A stretch of 64,000 bases of DNA. It comes from Trileptium ribeirensis (taxonomy: Eukaryota; Nematoda; Enoplea; Enoplida; Thoracostomopsidae). Positions 43,591 to 55,789 of this stretch are shown piece after piece (the stretch's first letter is position 1; each line of letters opens with the position of its first letter). The notes under the pieces are model-generated. The model searched no databases and was not told the DNA's origin. It saw only the letters and a program-made list of their open reading frames with translations. The stretch covers positions 31,545-95,544 of the forward strand of contig JASANE010019509.1 in NCBI GenBank assembly GCA_030248225.1. The letters are read 5' to 3'. Position numbers and translations under genes: made by a program.

Positions 43591-44847
43591 TAATTTTTTC
43601 TAGGACCCAGAGTGAATAAAATCCAAGTGTATTAAATCTACCACTAATGCAATAGGTGTCATTTCTGCATATCAACGGAAGACGACTGTCAGCTGCGCAT
43701 GGTGCACCGCATAAAGCGTAGCGGAAATTTTATTCAACATTTATTTGAATGTGGACTCTAATTGCAACACTATCTAGCTTAGTAGTAACTGTCGACGCGT
43801 AAGATCAAATTTCACCTTACCAGCAAATTTAACACTAAATATGGAGTTAAGTAAATAATTTTGCTAATTTTTGTCAATAATAACTATAATTGGTTTTTGC
43901 AATGCTCATGCGACGGTACTAATTTGAAGGATTGTAAATGTAGTAACAATAGAAATGAAAAGCAAGTCACAAATCAGTTGGTAGTTTGGTCTACTAATGG
44001 TCCTGATATAATTGCATTACATTAATTGAAACAGATGTACTAAAACAAGCGTTGGCTGTTGGTTAAACTAAGTTATATTTGCCGAAACAGGGGCTTACGG
44101 GGCTAGCCCCTCCTGACGACCCGGGTATCCAGACCACCGCCTCTGAGACTTCGGAGCCGTCAGCATGTATGTACTAGGTTCAGTATAAACCTTGAAAATC
44201 AATTCGGTTGTTGCAAAATAAGATTTCGGATTAAATGTTGAACGTGCCCCCAAGTCCAAATAAAAATGTTTCCAGGACTCCGCTATCGGCCGGTTCTTCT
44301 TTAATTATAATACGAAAATAGTGCTTAAGTTTAGTGTATAAGTTCAAACAACAAAATCTTTGTCAATGAATATGCAAAATAAGAAGGTAATATAATTACA
44401 ACTAAAATCTGCGTTGTATGTTTCGATCCAATTTTAAATAATTTCCTATGTATTAAGATTGTTTCTTATTCGGTTTTATATCATATATATATTTATTGTG
44501 AAATTTTTCAGTAAATTTAATTTTGCAGAGTATGTTGCACAGACACCCCATAAATTATGAAAAACGTTCATTACAAATGTGGAAATGGAAAAATCTGCTC
44601 AAATTTTGTTCTAAGAAAGCGGCGAATTTAAGGTTACCTATCTCCAGACATAACGATTTGTATATATTTCCATCGTTCGGGAACCGAAAGGGCTGAACAA
44701 TAAAATAAGCACTATGCTTCAGGTTAAAATCAGTCCTAAATTTCCTTTTGTCTCTTGTAACTTAGGTGTAATCGGACCAATTTGGGTCAAATTTCTGAAG
44801 TGAATGTAACTCTAGGTAGCTTGCTCGTCGCAGCAATGATACTCTAA
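43591..44847. other. No recognisable gene; small GC-rich patch
   Basis: A GC-rich patch lies at 44088-44160 (GGGGCTAGCCCCTCCTGACG, CCAGACCACCGCCTCTGAG). The rest is AT-rich. I cannot identify the patch; it may be the end of a non-LTR element. Confidence 0.4.
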
Positions 44848-44975
44848 CAATGGGCGTCGTAAGAGGGGTGGCCAGGGCCCTCCCGCTTTTTACAGACAAA
44901 CATGAAAAAATTAACTAACTCGTGGCGTTATATCGATAGAATCCCTCCGCTTTTGAAGAGCTTGCGACGCTTATG
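44848..44975. mobile_element. hAT-type MITE (128 bp)
   Basis: Ends CAATGGGCGTCGTAAG and, in reverse complement, CATAAGCGTCGCAAGC share the GGCGTCG/AGCGTCG core. The flanking 8-mers TACTCTAA (44840-44847) and TACTCTGA (44976-44983) match at 7 of 8. The right end on the - strand (GCGTCGCAAGCTCTTCAAAA) is the same as in the 28142-28305 element, so the two form one family. Confidence 0.72.
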
Positions 44976-45059
44976 TACTCTGAAAAAGGTTCCTACAAGC
45001 AAATACATCGGCAAAACGTCAAAATTTAATGGCAAATTAGAGTAAGATTCGTTACTGCA

Positions 45060-45350
45060 CAACATAACCGGCTAAAAGACAATCCGGCCTGACTAAAAAT
45101 TTCACTATGTGTAAATCGTTCTGCAAACGTGATTTCTTGACATGCCAGAGATCGTCAGGATTACTCTTCTCTGCACTTATTTCCATGCCGAACGCTGAGT
45201 TTATTCTATCCGACCGCTTGGTCCGGTCAGCTAGTTCCGTTATACTACCAGCCAGGAGATATGTCGTCTGCGAATCGTATATTACCAATAACAGGCTTGG
45301 TCCATTGGGGCGGCCAGGTTTCCGTACTAGACTGGTGCTTCGTCGTTAAT
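45060..45350 (-). pseudogene. RTE/R-like LINE reverse transcriptase, palm fragment
   Basis: - strand frames give VIGNIRFADDI (FADD catalytic pair) and, after a one-base shift, SITELADRTKRSDRINSAFG followed by MEISAEKSN. The RFADDI...L...R...A..GMEIS.EKS series is the palm region of RTE/R-type LINEs. It lies on the same strand as the fragment at 43130-43590, but the order along the strand is wrong for a single element, so these are separate copies. Confidence 0.85.
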
Positions 45351-46379
45351 CTTACAATGACATGTTCGATCTGACATAAATCTCTGCATTTGCTGTATTC
45401 CTTCAGTTACCGAGTGCGTTACATCGCAAGGTACAAACCAAGCGCTTTGTGAACAATACGTGTGTTTCAACTACATAGAAGTCATAACACCTATATGCAA
45501 ACCTACTTACGCTTTAGTCTCCGGTTGCCAATATGTGATTAGTTAATATAAAAATGGTTGTTGTGCGCCTCTTAAGATAGAGTTTTAGTGGATACCTGTT
45601 ACGGTTTCATTTTAACAATGTACATTTACTGTTTAGTTTTGGAAATCACTTGTATTTGCTTTAATTCAGATGGCCATATATAGTAAAACCGACCAATGAT
45701 CTCAGCCCAGCATCCACTTAAATAAATAGATATATATTACATATAAATTGCGGCCAGTATTTAGGCGAATAAATATTATACGCAGAGAAAGATATATGTA
45801 TGTGTATATGTATGTATATATTCATTATATATGTAAAAATAAATAAGATATAGGTATAAAATAATAAATGTACGGATAAATCAATATTAAAATCGGATTA
45901 AATTTCCGAGACAACAAAAGATGTTAACAAATACCAAATAATGTGCTAGAATGGCAATTGGATTTATAACTATCATACTTATTACTACATTAATTTAACA
46001 ATGCTGAGGCATTAGTATTGCGGTGTGTGTTAATAAATGAAAGAATAAATGATTATGCAAATATCGCTTGCTTAATCTCAAATATTATATTCAGTTACCG
46101 TTAGCATATCCGCATTGGGTGGTCTTGGAAATTAATTTAACGTCTTCGATGCATAGCCGCGTGTTAGCTCCTTTAACAACCGCATCAATTTGTGAAATGT
46201 TAGTTAGACAAGTGTCAAGTTAAGTCAATTTACTTATAAAACAACTATATAAGACGATTATGAATATATATAAGCATAATAATTTTCAAAATTAACTAGT
46301 AAATATATAGCTAACAGAATGGGGGAGGTACCTACCACCACTTACATGTGTTATTAGTTGCGATCAATCATATTTTAAT
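45351..46379. other. No recognisable feature
   Basis: AT-rich, with TATATGTATG microsatellite-like sequence near 45793-45830. The 3' UTR of the LINE at 46380 may extend into the upper part of this region. Confidence 0.4.
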
Positions 46380-47200
46380 GATTCGCTGAGGTCTACCTGC
46401 TTTAGTAGTTTTTTGAAAATCTTAACGTTTGGTGCTTTAGCGAACAGCTGTCCGTCCAGGCTAATGAGTCGAGCAGGTTATTCCACTCGGTAATGGTACG
46501 AATTTATTTTTGGCTTGCGAAGTATTAGAGAATGTCCACGTGTTCGCATTAAATTATTTAATTGTAAGTATTTAAAATGAAATTGGTATTGGTTTTCACT
46601 GAGCAGTTTGAAGATTGTGCAGAGATCAAAACGCAACCTTCGTAGTTCGAGTGAATCAAGGTTCAGGAAATGTAACCGTATTTTGTAGGGCGCGGGTGCC
46701 ATTTTAGCACGGCTATAAACGCGCTTAGTATAATACCGTTGAACACGTTCAACTATATCTATGTCTCCTTTTTATACTGGAGACCATACTGGGCTGGAAT
46801 ATTGCAATAATGGGCGCACATAGGTTACATGTAGTAAAATATCAATGTTACAAATTTCAAAACAAAGAAATAACATATTAGATATGAGACAAGCCTTTGA
46901 AGTGATGTTTCTGCAATGTGTGTTAAATTTTAGGTTGCTTGTGATTGTGATTCCGAGATCTTTAATGCATGCTGTTTCTGGCACTAGGTTTTCTAATAAT
47001 GAATAACGGAAATGTGGGATTTTTAGGACCAAGATTCAGAACTTGGCATTTTGTTGGGGAGATCGAAAGCTGCCACTTAGTGGCCCATTCTTCAACACAA
47101 TTCAGTGTGCGCTGCATTTGTCTACATCAAGAGCTGAACCCGGAATATTTGATTGGTAGCTTGAGCTACTTAGGATTTATAGTTGAATTCGTTCAGTAAC
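46380..47200 (-). pseudogene. CR1-like LINE 3' half (broken)
   Basis: - strand, in order: RTLNCVEEWATKWQLSISPT (around 47110-47060), a frame change, then CIKDLGITITSNLKFNTHC and VRPLLQYSSPVWSP (46772-47032). Next come LDSLELRRLRFDLCTIFKLL and LMRTRGHSLILRKPK (46478-46702), then KIFKKLLKQVDL near 46400. This is the post-palm region of CR1/Jockey ORF2: the thumb, the RPILEYASPVWSP block and the LELRRLR...TRGHS tail. The upstream polymerase core is absent, so the copy is probably 5'-truncated. Confidence 0.87.
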
Positions 47201-50200
47201 TTAGGAAAGCTATCGAATGCTAACGCACGTTCAAGCACACATCCCACAACAAACTCAACTAACACACTGCGTCGCACAATGGGTGCTGTTGCGAATTGGC
47301 AAAATTAGGCACGAAATTGTTAGCTGAGTTTGTGATGTCGCGGACGTTCGCACCATAGACCTACTCCCTACCGGGCACGCAATCGCTCTGCGCCTCCATG
47401 TTATAAGTGTTTTTACGGAGGAATAGCTTTATACATTTTGTACTACCGTGTGTCTGCATTATCCGCCACCCACCGATTCAAATTTTTCCCGATTTCTTAT
47501 TTTCCACGTGCCGTCATCATCATCTAGCTTTACAAGAATACTTCAAGAATCGAATAAAGCAACAGCCCTGAAATTTCTTCCCAGGCTTACGGTACGCTGC
47601 ATCTTGACTTCGAATGTTGGCGTTGCTTTGAGTTTCTCAAGCATTTCACAATTTGAGACACATTGAAGGATCGGTTCATTTAACAAATTTCGATTTGTGC
47701 CTTGAGTCGTTTAAAACAAAAACTCACAGGCATGCTCACTCGTTTTCAGCGGCGAATAATACTATTTAGAATAGAAGAAATTCTAATGCAAAGATTTGAA
47801 TGAAAAAATGGAATGGTGTGTCAATCAGGGAGACCACGAGTCACAAATTGTCATGCTAATTTAAAACAAAATAATTGGCACCGGGCTTCACTTTTTTGTA
47901 AATTGTTCGGATCGGCTAGTGGATAAAATGTCATTGGCGAAGGATGGATCGACCCGTTGTGGTTTCTAAACATAAGCTCGAAACTCAATTCGGACCTAGA
48001 ATCCAGCCTGATAGATCTATTCTTACTTCCAATATTAGAAATAAACACATCTCGATGATATGTAAAACATGGCAAAAGTTAAACACACCTAAAACTACGA
48101 CAAAAATGTTCGTTGCCATCATTAAGTTCTCACCAAATATCTGGCACTTGCCTATAAAACAGCAGTAATATGTGTAGTGGAAATAACTAAAAATATTCAC
48201 TACCACTATCCACTTTTAGTATTTTTGAGTTCCAGTGGATATCTCTCAGGCTTAACGTAACGTTAATTCTCTCAAGACCACAGACGTGTTCCCAGACTTC
48301 TACTTTAAATGGAACAAGGCAAATTCAGGAAGAGAAGGGGCAAGCCAGTTTCAGAAGGCGCAAAATTTCTGATATATATTCATTAAATTCGTTTCTGTTA
48401 TATAAAATTTAAGCACAATTTGCAAAAGCCATATATCTAATAAAATGTGTGATAAAAGGACGAAAAAAATCAATTCAATTGTCTCAGTTTTTGTTATTGG
48501 TTAAAAATGAAAAGGAACTATACTTTTTAAGAATATGAGATTGATTTATATTTTTACTGTTTTCTCAGGAGGTGTGCAGGAGTATCGCTATGTGGGAGGG
48601 ACTGAGGGACTATGTACGTCGATATATAGGGGTTTGGGGGGCTTCAAGGGGCCACCAGTTTACAACTGCGACAAAACTTTTTAACTAATGCTATTGTCAG
48701 ATCACATGTTGAGTTGACCCCACAAAACGTGGGCGCCCCTTTTGATATTACCTGGTGGCGCCCCTGACGCAGAGGCGAATACAATGTGAGGACGAGCATA
48801 GCAATCCTGACTACGTAGCAGCAGGAACTTAAAATTATAATGAGTAGAAAACCACGTTAAAATTGTTAATATTGTAATTGCAAGCTGATGTATGTAAGAT
48901 ATTTCTTTGCAGTTACCCTCTGATATTAAAAATTCTTTTCTAGATGACTATATATAGAACATCATTTGCGTCATGTCAATTTTTTGTATAACTTTGGAGA
49001 GGAAACATGACATGAATTAGTGCATTAGGGATAAATAATTTGAACCTAATATCAGATAAATGCATTAACATTTGATGTTCAAACGCAGTCCCAGCCTAGG
49101 TTTATGCTTCGAACACACATGGTCATTGGGGAGAGGTCTGAGGCGTCGGTCTCCCTTACCCCAAGCGTCGCAAAAGCTTGCCAATGCTGGAAAAAAATCG
49201 CCATTTGTAAAAAATTAAGGAACATTTTAACAAAATCTGGGCAAAAATTAGCAAAGTAGAAAAAATTAATTTAATTAATTGGTGAAATTTATGAACTTTT
49301 AAAAAATTCGGCATTCTACGCCTCTGCTCTAATCTACTTTCTTTCTCCGCCACGCACCCATTTCGCCGGCACAATGATCCACCTCCCCCGCAGCGCCGCT
49401 GCCCTGCACGTATGACCTAGGGGCTTGGGTATGTATGGTTATGCTGGAAAAATTTTATACGATTAACAAATTGGGTTGCAGATGGAAACTGGACATAATA
49501 AGCTTGGAGAGAACAACTTGACATAACAGTAATTAGCCAGACTCTTGGTCAAGAAATGTTGGCTCGTTTTTTGCTTCCAACGGCGCCATGATTTTTATAT
49601 ATTTCGTTCTTAACCCATTTTTAAAATCTAGTTAAACTTTCAAGCAATAGCAGTTTTCCGAAGAAATCTTTTTGGTGTTTTAGTTGCGTTTCGCAGGAAG
49701 ATATTCGGACATATTTCGCGATTTGTTAGAATGATTCGGTAGTTTTATGTGTTTCAGTTTGTTTGGGTGCATATTTAGATGCAAGGTGTTGCCAATCTCT
49801 CAGACTGTTATATATATTATTTAACATAATAATATAATAAATATTATTTAATATAATGATATTGATTAATATTATTTATAATAATATAATATGTAACATC
49901 ATAGTATGTATTATTATTATATATTATTCAATTCTGAGTGAGTGAGTGAGTGCAACGAGCGAAGGGAAGAATTCTTACTAGCCAGGAGTGTGAAATTTAG
50001 CAGCGTTTGTTTGTGGGGTTTTTTTCGTGTGACATGCATAACTCAACTTCTGACAGGTAGATCAGGTCGCCTACGCTGCAGGCTTGGGGCAAAATGGGTT
50101 TTAAAAGGGACCCTTGGGAGCCCGAAAACACCAAATTGGCCACATCTCCTCAATCACTGGAACGATACTGCTAAATTTGGGCTCATTTTGTTCAGAAAGC

Positions 50201-50409
50201 AAAGCTCTATATAGCTAATGTGGTGCTCTACTATTTGAGTTTTGTTTTGGATTTGCGACTTAACGAAATGTAAGCATTTTCCTAACTTTAATATACACTC
50301 AAAATTCACTTTCTTGGCCATAAGACAAGTCCCTAGTTTGATATTTAATAGGAGATATAAAATACGCCGATTACATAACTTACTAACTGCATCCAGTGAA
50401 TGAGCTGCA
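47201..50409. other. No recognisable gene; inverted repeat and AT microsatellite
   Basis: An inverted repeat with ends CAAGGGGCCACCAG (48645) and, reversed, CAGGGGCGCCACCAG (to 48766) looks MITE-like, but the 8-bp flanks differ. A GC-rich patch at 49130-49180 includes AAGCGTCGCAAAAGC, similar to the hAT MITE end. 49806-49930 is an ATATTATT-type microsatellite, followed by (GAGT)n at 49937-49952 and an unrecognised 90-codon frame (49942-50214). Confidence 0.4.
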
Positions 50410-51110
50410 AGTTATGCTAACCGCTTTGCAGGAAAAGGCTTCTCGTGTTGGCCTGCGTATCAAGGCACCTGGGTTTGATCATAACCGCTGACGGTGGTGG
50501 TAAAGTCGAAATAGCCAACAGAATATCAAAGGCCTCTGTAGCTTTCGGACGTCTTGATAAAAGATTGTGGTCAAGCCCAAACATTATCGCCGAAACGAAA
50601 ACGAAACTGTACAATTCTTGCGTACGTGTGATACTACTACATGGTTGCGAGACTTGGGCTATGCGAACTAATGGTGTTAGGTTCATCCCGGTGTTTGAAA
50701 ACTACTGCACGACGCGTATGGTTGGACTAACACAACTTGATCGACTTATTACGACAGAAGTTTAGCGCCGAACCGGCTTGAAAAAACGACATTACTAATG
50801 CTATCTACCATCGTCGGCTAATCTGGCTGGGGCATTCGTTACGCAGTAAAAACGATCCTGTCTTAAAAATACTACTTTTGGAAGCAGTGTTAACATGGTG
50901 CAAATGACCACGGAGATGATCCTTCATTACTTGGCAACGTTGCGTCATCTAGGATATGGAGCCGAAGTTTCGAGATATCTCATGGGCGAAGTGGCGTAAG
51001 AAGCCGTTCATACAGATGGTTCCATTGGCAGCAGATCGTAGAGAATGGAAGCGGTGAATTCATGGTTGGCAACCCCACAGCCGTGGGGTCCAGGTAGATA
51101 CAAGTTAGAT
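50410..51110 (+). pseudogene. RTE/R-like LINE 3' end
   Basis: Frame 50445-50765 reads LGLIITADGGGKVEIANRIS, KASVAFGRLDKRLWSS, KTKLYNSCVRVILLHGCETW and TTRMVGLTQLDRLI. This is the (Y)LGS.I..DG....I..RI..A..AF..L...W......T..KLYN..V...LLYG.E.W series of the RTE/R-type C-terminal domain. Later broken segments RRTGL, WAKWRKKPF and AADRREWKR (50760-51060) complete the typical tail. CCCCACAGCCGTGGGG at 51072-51087, a near-perfect 16-bp palindrome, sits at the 3' end of the coding region, and an AT-rich tail follows. Confidence 0.87.
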
Positions 51111-51310
51111 ACATATCTTATGCATATTATATTTATGTAAATACAATGTACATAAAGTCATTACACACATATTTTTGTAATATAACATATAGTTTATATT
51201 TATTTAAAAATAATATATATGTAACATATATATAAATATATGCAACATATATATAAATTATATATATATAACATGTATATATATGTATATTATATTTATG
51301 TAAATATGGA
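51111..51310. repeat. AT microsatellite with flanking direct repeat
   Basis: Tandem TATATATAAAT/ATGTAACATATATA-type repeats fill the interval. ATTATATTTATGTAAATA occurs at both ends (51126 and 51288). The block directly follows the LINE end above and may have grown from its tail. Confidence 0.7.
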
Positions 51311-54109
51311 TTGTTCATTTACAATCCAAGCTTACAGAACCAACTAACTGCGCTACGACATGCCGATGAAGCAACACCAGAAGTAGACGTCCTTATATAT
51401 TAATTTACTACCATGGATACGGTGCTTCAGCAACGCGAAATGCCACGCGGACATACGTGCTCTATCGGCTGAAGCTGATCCATTTAACGTATCGGATTCA
51501 ATTGGATGAGACAGACAGCATGACCGCGTCCTGTTGCGTTGCTTCTCAAATTTCGCAACATTTCATTTATATATACATAAGCTAAATAGCTGCAGCTAAA
51601 TAATATTGATCATTACATTTGTTGCAAATCAAACACTGGTCTAACCGTTAAATTTTGGCAATTTTATCTTTGACTTTAAGGCTTTCCACTAGGTTTGGAG
51701 AGTGGTGCTCGCGCATTGCGGAGGTCTTCTGAACAGATAAATTTGACGGTTCTATATCTGACCTGTGAACAAAATACAAAAAATATCTTGGGGAGGGATC
51801 AACAAAGTCTGCGAAGGACCTATAATGTTTCCCGTATCAACGTGTTTGTTTTCAACTTAACATCTCACTTATAACCCAGCTTAGGCTATCTCATTAATTT
51901 GTCTTATTGTGCATCACTGTAGTTTCAGGTATAATGCATGTTATAGCACATCAAGCCTATGCCGACTGTTTGAGCACCGCTTACTGCATAGATCTGCCTG
52001 TTGTTTGACGTAGAAACGCGATGCTGTCAGTGAACGTAATCAAAACCGAAACATATTTGGAAGCATAATATTCCACCAAACTGTTTCAATTTTGACTAAG
52101 AAGTACTCAAATACTTTGAATGAATTTAGTCAACTGACGCAGAACACAAATACTTAAGCTGACTAACAGCCTTTTATCAGTTTTTTGTAAGAATCGATTT
52201 GTTTTAATATACGAGGCTGAAGCCATTTTAAATATTACATGTTATGATTTCAAAGATAAATCTTTGGTGGAGATTTCATTTTAGAAAATCGCCAAAATCT
52301 TGTTCAGACACCACGTTGTGTTATTCCTAGCACTTGGTTTTGGTTTTGCTTATGTTCGGTTTCGTGAAAAACTGAACAAAATTCAGGATTTTGTATAGCA
52401 AGCGTTATCGATTTAGTGTTAGTAATTACAAAATAGGATGGTTAGAGGGGTGAGATAAAGTTTACTCATATTTACTACACATTTTTCACCTGTGAAACTG
52501 CTTCTTTATCTAATACCAGCTGGCTATACATGTAGTATGAAATATTTACATCGCATCGCGTTCCGCGTTCTGCGCGCTAAATACAGTGCACAGTAAAAAG
52601 CCACAGTACAATCGCACTTCATGTTAGGCTACGTAAAAATGCAAACAAATCCAATTGTAATGGTGATGGCGTCAAATGTATACCGTTAACGTTTTTATAC
52701 TCAAGGTTGCCACAACAGCGCATATTGCGAAACACTATGTTATCTGAGTTTGTCGTGTACCGTATATTTCCCCGTGCATTGTTATTTTCTTGTTTGCGAG
52801 ATTCCTTAAGTTTCTCTCAGATAACTAATAGCAACTATAGCTAATAGTTGCTTATAGTTAATAGCTTAGTTTATAATTTGTAACAGTTGTTATTTTTAGT
52901 TCATAGCTAATAGTTACTTATAGCTAATACCCAACAGTAGCTCACAGACAGCTTTAGTTGTTTGCTTTCGCCGTTGGCAATAAAGCAATCCGGGCTCTAC
53001 GCAGCAACTTGCGTGTCTTCAACTATTCATGATAAACAAATTAATTTATTTACGTTAAACAATTGATAAATAATGAAGACAGCGAATGTAGGTTAATGTC
53101 AACAACCACTTAAAGCTCGCTACAACTTTTTAAAAACTGTACCGTATTTAAAAACATTTATAATATATGGGCCGTGTTCAGTTCTTGTGTTGTGATTGTA
53201 TAAAATTTTGACTCGCTAAGCCCGAGCTGAGCCTGGGATCACAATTGAACATCGAACATTTGTCATACGAGACTCATGTCAATCCCGTCCCCCAGTTATA
53301 ATGAAGAAAACTTGACACCAAATATATATTTGAGAAACTTCGTAATATAAGTCTAGATTATTATTCGAGTCAAAGGAAGTATCTATTTTCGATTCACATG
53401 ATAATCAAAAGTTGTTCTTTGTACTGTAATATGCTGTTTGTTGCATGTGTCATATGCAATTTTATTTCATCATCAATCGCACTTGCTGTAGGAATAATGT
53501 AATCCTATATTTAAAATACTATTATTACACAATGTTGTTGCATTACTATTATTAATATATATATTGTCAAATATAATGAATATTAACATTATATACATAA
53601 GCATTGCTAACTATATTATGCATTGTTCACGCGTGCGTTCAAGGCTACATTTAATACGAACTACATCACAGAAAATGATATAAAATCACATGTCAAAAAT
53701 ATTACCTATTTGTGTTAGACAGACAAACGAAAACTTCAAAACGAAACTTCTTCTTAACATGAATTATTTTAGATTTAAAGCGAATTTCAAAATATTAAAT
53801 TAAGTTATACGTATATATATAATCAATATAATATAATATAATAACATATAAAAGAAACGTGATTAATTCGACAATGCTGTTCGCAAATAGCCTTTGACAA
53901 GCTGTTTTTTCTACAATTCTGTTAACCTTTTAAACTTTTGTTTAAGAAAATCAAAAATTGAAATTTAATTCGATATATTATTAAGAATATTTTGGCCAAA
54001 TGTATGCATTATGGTACAATACAATAACTGAGTGAAAGATATAAATGTAGTATGGATATTCATATAGATATAGTAGAAAAAGTTCACCGATACTTTACAT
54101 GAAGGTTGT
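51311..54109. other. No recognisable gene
   Basis: AT-rich sequence without a recognised family. 52822-52935 contains irregular AGCTAATAGTTACTTATAGCTAATA words that resemble, but do not match, the 18-bp satellite monomers. 53815-53850 is an ATATAATAT microsatellite. Confidence 0.4.
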
Positions 54110-54500
54110 TTAGCAGACCAGTGTGGGAAGCAACCTGTTACACACGACTCAAAAAAGTTAGCCTCGAGCCTCTTGAATTACGTTGTTTACGTCTCAATCT
54201 GGTTATGGTATTAAAACTTTGAATCGCGACACTGATGCATATCAAAATTTGTTTCAATCATCAACAATTACTCATACTAGAGTGCATTCCAAAAAACTTA
54301 TGCGACATAAATCTAAAATCAACACATTAAAACATTATCTCGCTGAACATGCAATCGATGCATGGAACTCTTTACTAGAATTTATTGAAAATAAATCTCT
54401 AATTTCTATAGTTACCTAATTACAAGGCATTTCAAACTCTCCTGAAAAAGTCAATCTGGATAAGTTTCCTAATTACGATAGAAACTTTTAATCAGTTGTT
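54110..54500 (+). pseudogene. CR1-like LINE 3' end, related to the 11935 copy
   Basis: LEPLELRCLRLNLVMVLKL (54160-54225) is followed by a frameshift, then HSKKLMRHKSKINTLKHYL and AIDAWNSLLEFIENKSL (in 54183-54419), and after a stop FQTLLKKVNLDKF. The nucleotide string before it (AAAAGTTAGCCTCGAGCC) matches AAAAGTTTAGCCTCGAACC at 11969, so the two copies are one subfamily. It is 5'-truncated. Confidence 0.83.
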
Positions 54501-54689
54501 AAAGGAACAATCACTTACTGATTTTTCGTGTGTTGATTATTGTATGTATTATATAAACTTATTCCTTTCTGGCTGTAAACCAGTTATTAACCTTTACTTT
54601 GCATGTATAACTTTTCAAGGTAAATATTTGAGTTAGTAACGTGGCAGATGAAAATTGCCGCTCAAATGTAAAATCTGATGTGCGAAACT

Positions 54690-55280
54690 ATATCAAACGC
54701 TTTTGTGAAATCAATGCACCCAATATCAACTGATTTTCCTTTGTCTAATGCATTTGGTCAGTCGCTAAAGGATTCCAGCAACTGAGTACATGTTGCCTTC
54801 TTTGACACAAAACCATGTTGGTTTGGATCAATTATATTACTGCAATCCAAATAGACTGTATAAGGTTGTTAACAACGGGCTCTATAATATTGCAGCAGTT
54901 AGAAAGTAATGATATGGGTCTATAATTCAACGCAGGTTATGAATTTTCTTTTTTTGTATATCGGAACTATGTCAGCACATAACCAGCTTGTTGATAAGCG
55001 GGCAATTTACAAAGGATTGCTCAATAATATGGCCAAGGTGGAAGCAAAGCGGATCCCTAGAATTTTTAAGAAAGCATTGTGTATAGCCGTCAGGAAAGTG
55101 ACTGTGTTTTGGTTTCAAATTCCCCATAAATTGATGCACAAGTTGTGGAGACAAGTTATCCCAGAAAACATTATTGTCAGAAGCAATAGTGTGTTGGTTT
55201 GTTAGAAATTGTTCGTTGTCATCAACAAAAGCTGAAGCAAATGCACAAAATATCCGAGCGAGTTTTGTCGCCACTAATTA
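54690..55280 (-). pseudogene. LINE reverse transcriptase, fingers region
   Basis: Frame 54972-55274 contains FWDNLSPQLVHQFMGNLKPK and LCFHLGHIIEQSF, matching the block before RT motif 1 (PPxLFLKxxxxxL..PLxxIFxxS). Further frames hold VPIYKKRKF, DPNQHGFVSKKATCTQLLES and DIGCIDFTKAFDIVS. These are RT blocks 1-3 up to the first catalytic Asp. Stops and a frameshift near 54960 break it. Confidence 0.83.
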
Positions 55281-55789
55281 TTTCACCGTTTGATGCACCC
55301 AGAGCACCAATTCCTGATTTGGTATATAATCTATTTTTAGCAAATATAAAAACATGATTACGGTTACCACTAGTAAGAACGTTTGTTTCTCGGGCACCTT
55401 TGAAATGAGGAATAGCTTTAAAGCATTAAATGCTTCATTTGCAGTATTAAAAATTTAAAGTTAATTTGCTCAACCTCCATAGCGTTGCTTTTCGTTTGAG
55501 TAGTTTCCTAATAAAAAAGGGGTACCTAATGCCACCTTTTTTAGAGTCTACTTTTACTTAAGATGAGGATTCATAAACAGTATCGTTCATAATCTGTCTA
55601 AAAATATTCCACTTCTGCTGTATCGTGAAAACACTGTTCAAAACAGTATCCCAGTTAACTGAAAACAAATAGTTTTGAGGCTGTGAGAATTAGTATTCTT
55701 AAATTCATAAACAAAAGTAGACTGACTCGCTGTACCTCTTTTAGTAAATCCTGATAGCTGAAAATCGACAACGCATGATTGGAAAGTTC

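Noticed and set aside
43130..45350. One continuous RTE-like LINE on the - strand
   Set aside because: The FADD palm (45060-45350) lies upstream of the first RT block (43230-43390) in - strand order, opposite to the protein order, so these are separate fragments.
48645..48766. hAT MITE with CAAGGGGCCACCAG ends
   Set aside because: The inverted repeat is real, but the flanking 8-mers (GGGGGCTT and ACGCAGAG) do not match, so the insertion boundaries cannot be supported.
52822..52935. Second satellite array
   Set aside because: AGCTAATAGTTA-like words are present, but there is no regular period and no exact A or B monomer.
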